DNA of 8,652 nucleotides, from the NCBI GenBank assembly GCA_014379925.1, contig JACMKY010000092.1:1-8652 (forward strand), written 5' to 3'. How positions within the stretch are numbered: position 1 is the stretch's first letter; the number at the start of each line of letters is the position of its first letter. The notes under the pieces were generated by a model that ran no database searches, was not told where the DNA came from, and worked only from the letters and a program-made list of their open reading frames with translations. Below, in pieces: positions 6,179 to 8,652 of the stretch. The translations under genes and the position numbers were made by a program. The stretch comes from Cytophagales bacterium (GTDB lineage Bacteria > Bacteroidota > Bacteroidia > Cytophagales > ES-bin-26).

Positions 6179-8464
6179 ATGCTAGACATCAGAAAGCTTA
6201 CCATCCTGTTGGTGGAAGACGATCCCGGTGATGCCCTGCTAATCAGGCACCTCCTCAAAAAAATACCCGCGTTGGAGGTGGATCTGCTGGTAGCCGGAAG
6301 CCTCAGCCACGCCCTGACGTACCTGCCGGCGGCCAACCTTCCCCGTTCCACGGGCGACTCCCCCCCGAAGATCGATTTGATCCTGCTGGATTTGATCCTG
6401 CCCGACTCCCGGGACGGCCAGACTTTCGCCCTCGTCAGTGAGGTGAGCGGCACCATTCCCATCATTGTGCTGTCGAACGTCAAAAACGAAGAGGCGGCCC
6501 TGCAGGCGATCCGGGAAGGCGCCCAGGATTACCTGACGAAGGGTGAAATTGACGGCAAACTGCTGAAAAAATCCATTTGGTACGCCATCGAACGAAACAA
6601 CCTTTTCCGCGAACGCCTCCTGGCGAGTGAGGAACTGAAGTCGCACGAAAGACTCCTCCAACTCATCACCCGCATCTCGACTACGTTCATCAATCTTTCC
6701 TCCGAACAAATAGACGAGTCCATTGAACTGGCCCTCAAGATGGTAGGAAACTTCCTGGAAGCCGACCGCGCCTTCGTAATCCAGATCAACCGTGGGTATC
6801 CGCCCGGCCCGGTCCAACGTACCGGAAGCGACCACCCCGCGTGGGCGGATCTTCCGTTTGGAACCGCCCCGGTTACGGGACCGGCGAACCGACTGTCCCG
6901 TAACCGGCGAGAGCAACCCCGGACGGCGGTCGCGCAGTTGGCGGACCAGCCCCGTGACCGGCGGCCCTCTACCATCGGCGGCCCGGCCCGAGCAGAAAGT
7001 CCCGATGGCTTCCGCTACGAATGGGTGGCACCCGGCGTGGATGCCGGGGCATCGGACTGGCCCGGCGGTGTCCCGCCGGACGTGGGCATACTCGGGCTTT
7101 CCGACCCAGGTTGGGCCACGGAAGATTTGCGGGAAAGCGGGGTTTTTGTGCTTAACAGCCCGGAGGAACTGCCGCCGCACGAAGCGGCCTTCCGCAATGC
7201 GCTGCGGGCTTGCGGGATCGAATCGTTGCTGCTGGTGGCCATCTACTACGAAAAAAAGCTGGCCGCCCTGTTCGGACTAACTTCCCGGCAACCCGACAAG
7301 CTCTGGAACGGCGAAACCATCTCGCTGCTCAATGCCAGCGGCGAGGTCTTCTACCGGGCCATCAAAAAGAAACAGGCGGAGGAAGCCATCAAGGAAAGCG
7401 AACGGAACCACCGCACGCTGGTGGAAAGCATCAATGAAGGCCTGGTGTACGTGGATGCCGCCGGCTACGTTCTTTTCGTCAACGACCGGGTCTGTCAAAT
7501 GCTGGGCTACGCGTCGGAGGAGTTGGTCGGAAAAGAAGCCGCCAATCCCCTCTTGTTCGACGAGAATTACCGGAACCTGATCCGGAGAAAGCGGGGACCG
7601 CGTCCGGGTGCTTCCGCTTCGAACCAGTACGAGTTGCCGATCCGGACCAGGAACAAGGAAACCCGCTGGATGTTGGTCAATATAGTCAATGGGCACACGG
7701 TGTTCAACGACCGCAACGAAACGGTGGGCAGCCTGGTGACGCTGGTGGACATCACCGACCGGAAGCGAGCGGAGGAAAAACTCCAGCGGGTGAACCAGGA
7801 ACTCAAAACCTTCATCTACCGGGCCTCCCACGACTTAAGGGGCCCGCTGGCCTCGGTGCTGGGGCTTACCAACCTGGCTCAGATGCAGGTAAACGACGGC
7901 GAAGCCCTCAAGTTCTTCGACTACATCCGCACCAGCGTTTCCAAACTGGACCGAACGTTGAAAGCGCTGACGGACGTAGCCAACATCACCCAGGCGGTGG
8001 AGGACTTCACCGAAATCGATTTTCAGTACCTGATCGAAGAAGTGCTGAAAGCGACGCTGGTCAACAACGGGGTTGACCCGCCTACGGTGGAAACTGAAGT
8101 AAAGGTGCGGCAACCCGTCCGGTTCCTGAGCGTTCTGCAACCGCTTCGTTACGTGCTGGAAAACATAATCGACAACTCGGTGAAATACGGCTACCCCGGT
8201 CGTCCCTTGCAATTGACGGTGCACGTGGCGGTAACCGACCAGTTCGCCTCGATCGAAGTGGCCGACAACGGAATGGGGATCGCCCCGGCTTTGCACGGCC
8301 GGGTTTTCGACATGTTTTTCCGCGGCAACGAACGATCCCGGGGGTCTGGCCTGGGCTTGTACGTGGTGGACAAATTGCTGGGCAGCCTGAACGGAAATGT
8401 CCGCCTGGAAAGCGAGGAAGACGTGGGTTCGCGCTTTTTCATTCACCTGAAAAACATGGCTTAA
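6179..8464 (+). CDS. Soluble REC-GAF-PAS hybrid sensor histidine kinase
   Basis: Two-component signalling protein of 761 residues with no membrane segment, hence cytoplasmic. An N-terminal receiver domain (about 7-139) has the acidic cluster E13-D14-D15, phospho-acceptor Asp71 (LILLDLILPD), switch Ser99 and Lys121 (DYLTKG). A GAF-like domain follows (about 160-395), starting ADRAFVIQIN and resuming at FRYEWVAPGV; between them about 70 Pro/Arg/Gly-rich residues (205-277) interrupt the fold. A PAS domain (about 405-528, closing with VDITDRKRAEE) precedes the kinase core: H-box with His551 (SHDLRGPL), N-box Asn666 (ENIIDNSVKYG), G1 DNGMGI (696-701), F-box (FDMFF, 710-714) and G2 GSGLGL (722-727). 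All ATP-binding and phosphotransfer residues appear intact. The start at 6179 fits the first receiver strand (LTILLVEDD); AGAAGAAA lies upstream rather than a true Shine-Dalgarno. No partner regulator is in view and the ligand is unknown. Confidence 0.93.
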   Translation: MLDIRKLTILLVEDDPGDALLIRHLLKKIPALEVDLLVAGSLSHALTYLPAANLPRSTGDSPPKIDLILLDLILPDSRDGQTFALVSEVSGTIPIIVLSNVKNEEAALQAIREGAQDYLTKGEIDGKLLKKSIWYAIERNNLFRERLLASEELKSHERLLQLITRISTTFINLSSEQIDESIELALKMVGNFLEADRAFVIQINRGYPPGPVQRTGSDHPAWADLPFGTAPVTGPANRLSRNRREQPRTAVAQLADQPRDRRPSTIGGPARAESPDGFRYEWVAPGVDAGASDWPGGVPPDVGILGLSDPGWATEDLRESGVFVLNSPEELPPHEAAFRNALRACGIESLLLVAIYYEKKLAALFGLTSRQPDKLWNGETISLLNASGEVFYRAIKKKQAEEAIKESERNHRTLVESINEGLVYVDAAGYVLFVNDRVCQMLGYASEELVGKEAANPLLFDENYRNLIRRKRGPRPGASASNQYELPIRTRNKETRWMLVNIVNGHTVFNDRNETVGSLVTLVDITDRKRAEEKLQRVNQELKTFIYRASHDLRGPLASVLGLTNLAQMQVNDGEALKFFDYIRTSVSKLDRTLKALTDVANITQAVEDFTEIDFQYLIEEVLKATLVNNGVDPPTVETEVKVRQPVRFLSVLQPLRYVLENIIDNSVKYGYPGRPLQLTVHVAVTDQFASIEVADNGMGIAPALHGRVFDMFFRGNERSRGSGLGLYVVDKLLGSLNGNVRLESEEDVGSRFFIHLKNMA
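6809..6965. repeat. Cluster of inverted and direct repeats inside the kinase GAF domain
   Basis: A perfect 13-bp inverted repeat, CCGGTTACGGGAC (6869-6881) and GTCCCGTAACCGG (6895-6907), encloses a 13-base loop. Flanking pairs are CCGGT/ACCGG (6809-6813, 6821-6825) and CGGAAG/CTTCCG (6823-6828, 6851-6856). The right arm motif CCCGTAACCGGCG (6897-6909) recurs with one change at 6951-6963, 54 bases (18 codons) on. The cluster coincides with the insertion in the GAF domain and keeps the reading frame. Confidence 0.65.
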
Positions 8465-8466
8465 CG

Positions 8467-8484
8467 CGCAATTGCGTACTTTTG
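8467..8484 (+). promoter_or_regulatory. Candidate leaderless promoter with abutting palindrome
   Basis: TACTTTTG at 8477-8484 matches the Bacteroidota -7 consensus TAnnTTTG exactly and ends only four bases before the ATG at 8489. Transcription would therefore start at or almost at the start codon. A perfect 10-bp palindrome, CGCAATTGCG, occupies 8467-8476 immediately upstream and could be an operator. No clear -33 TTTG is present. Confidence 0.45.
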
Positions 8485-8488
8485 GGGC

Positions 8489-8652
8489 ATGAAAAGAGCA
8501 TCCCTGAGTCTGACTACGCTGGGCGGCCTTGCCGTAATGTGGCTCGTTGCGCCAGCCTGTCAACCCAAAGCAACGCCGGTTGAACAAAGTTCCGGCCGCC
8601 CGGTTGCCGAAGCGCCGGACCCGCGTTCGACCGTGGCCGTGCCCGCGGCAAA
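8489..8652 (+). CDS. Probable lipoprotein, N-terminus only (3' partial)
   Basis: The frame opens with ATG at 8489 and runs uninterrupted for 54 codons to the right edge. The N-terminus is MKRAS, then a hydrophobic stretch (about 6-20, LSLTTLGGLAVMWLV), then APACQP. This resembles a lipoprotein signal peptide with Cys24 as the lipidated residue, although Ala at -3 and Pro at -2 depart from the preferred Leu and Ser/Ala. A Pro/Ala-rich, probably disordered stretch follows, which often tethers an outer or periplasmic domain. The functional domain lies beyond the window, so the product cannot be named. The start is 25 bases past the kinase stop, with its own promoter-like box between, so it need not depend on kinase transcription. 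Confidence 0.65.
   Translation, partial: MKRASLSLTTLGGLAVMWLVAPACQPKATPVEQSSGRPVAEAPDPRSTVAVPAA

Noticed and set aside
5758..6231. Plus-strand open frame of 157 codons across the gap before the kinase
   Set aside because: It overlaps both flanking genes in other frames, reads through the hairpin and promoter-like boxes, and is low-complexity with no family resemblance.
7031..7079. Two short GC hairpins (7031-7048 and 7062-7079) in the kinase gene
   Set aside because: They lie in conserved GAF coding sequence past the insertion and are built from Pro/Gly/Ala codons; unlike the 13-bp repeat upstream they need no special explanation.
6239..7180. Minus-strand open frame of 313 codons opposite the kinase
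   Set aside because: It lies antisense to the receiver and GAF coding sequence, has no recognisable motif, and the kinase frame is clearly the real one.

Overview
The window looks like a chromosomal segment from a fairly GC-rich member of the Bacteroidota, most likely the order Cytophagales (Spirosoma/Larkinella-like). This is an inference from three things: a TIGR02757 (DUF2400) protein and a double-FtsX permease, both typical of that phylum; promoter-like TAnnTTTG boxes of the Bacteroidota type; and the absence of Shine-Dalgarno sequences before most starts. I see no tRNA, rRNA, CRISPR array, integrase or transposase.

Layout. (1) 3-1667 (+): the C-terminal two thirds of a MacB/FtsX-type ABC transporter permease, cut by the left edge and clearly lower in GC than the rest. 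(2) 1668-1893: a convergent intergenic region with terminator-like inverted repeats. (3) 1894-3249 (-): a full-length NfeD membrane protein with a ClpP-class serine protease domain. (4) 3250-3515: a divergent promoter region with back-to-back TAnnTTTG boxes, a perfect 14-bp palindrome and a cluster of TGATCA words. (5) 3516-5795 (+): a probable three-gene operon encoding a secreted LysM x3 / RlpA-like barrel protein, a small membrane protein of 88 residues, and a TIGR02757 family protein that starts at TTG. (6) 5796-6178: 383 bases without a gene, holding inverted repeats, a strong hairpin and two candidate promoters. (7) 6179-8464 (+): a soluble REC-GAF-PAS-histidine kinase whose GAF domain carries an in-frame, palindrome-rich insertion. 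(8) 8489 to the right edge (+): the N-terminus of a probable lipoprotein, apparently transcribed from a leaderless promoter.

How they fit together. The NfeD protease and the LysM/RlpA-like protein both belong to the envelope and diverge from a shared control region, so co-regulation is plausible but unproven. The kinase has no membrane segment and no partner regulator in view; its receiver domain is at its own N-terminus. The most unusual feature is the palindrome-dense insertion inside the kinase GAF domain. The next are the TGATCA/palindrome cluster between nfeD and the LysM gene, the palindrome abutting the leaderless promoter at 8467-8491, and the glycosylase-like motif in the TIGR02757 protein.
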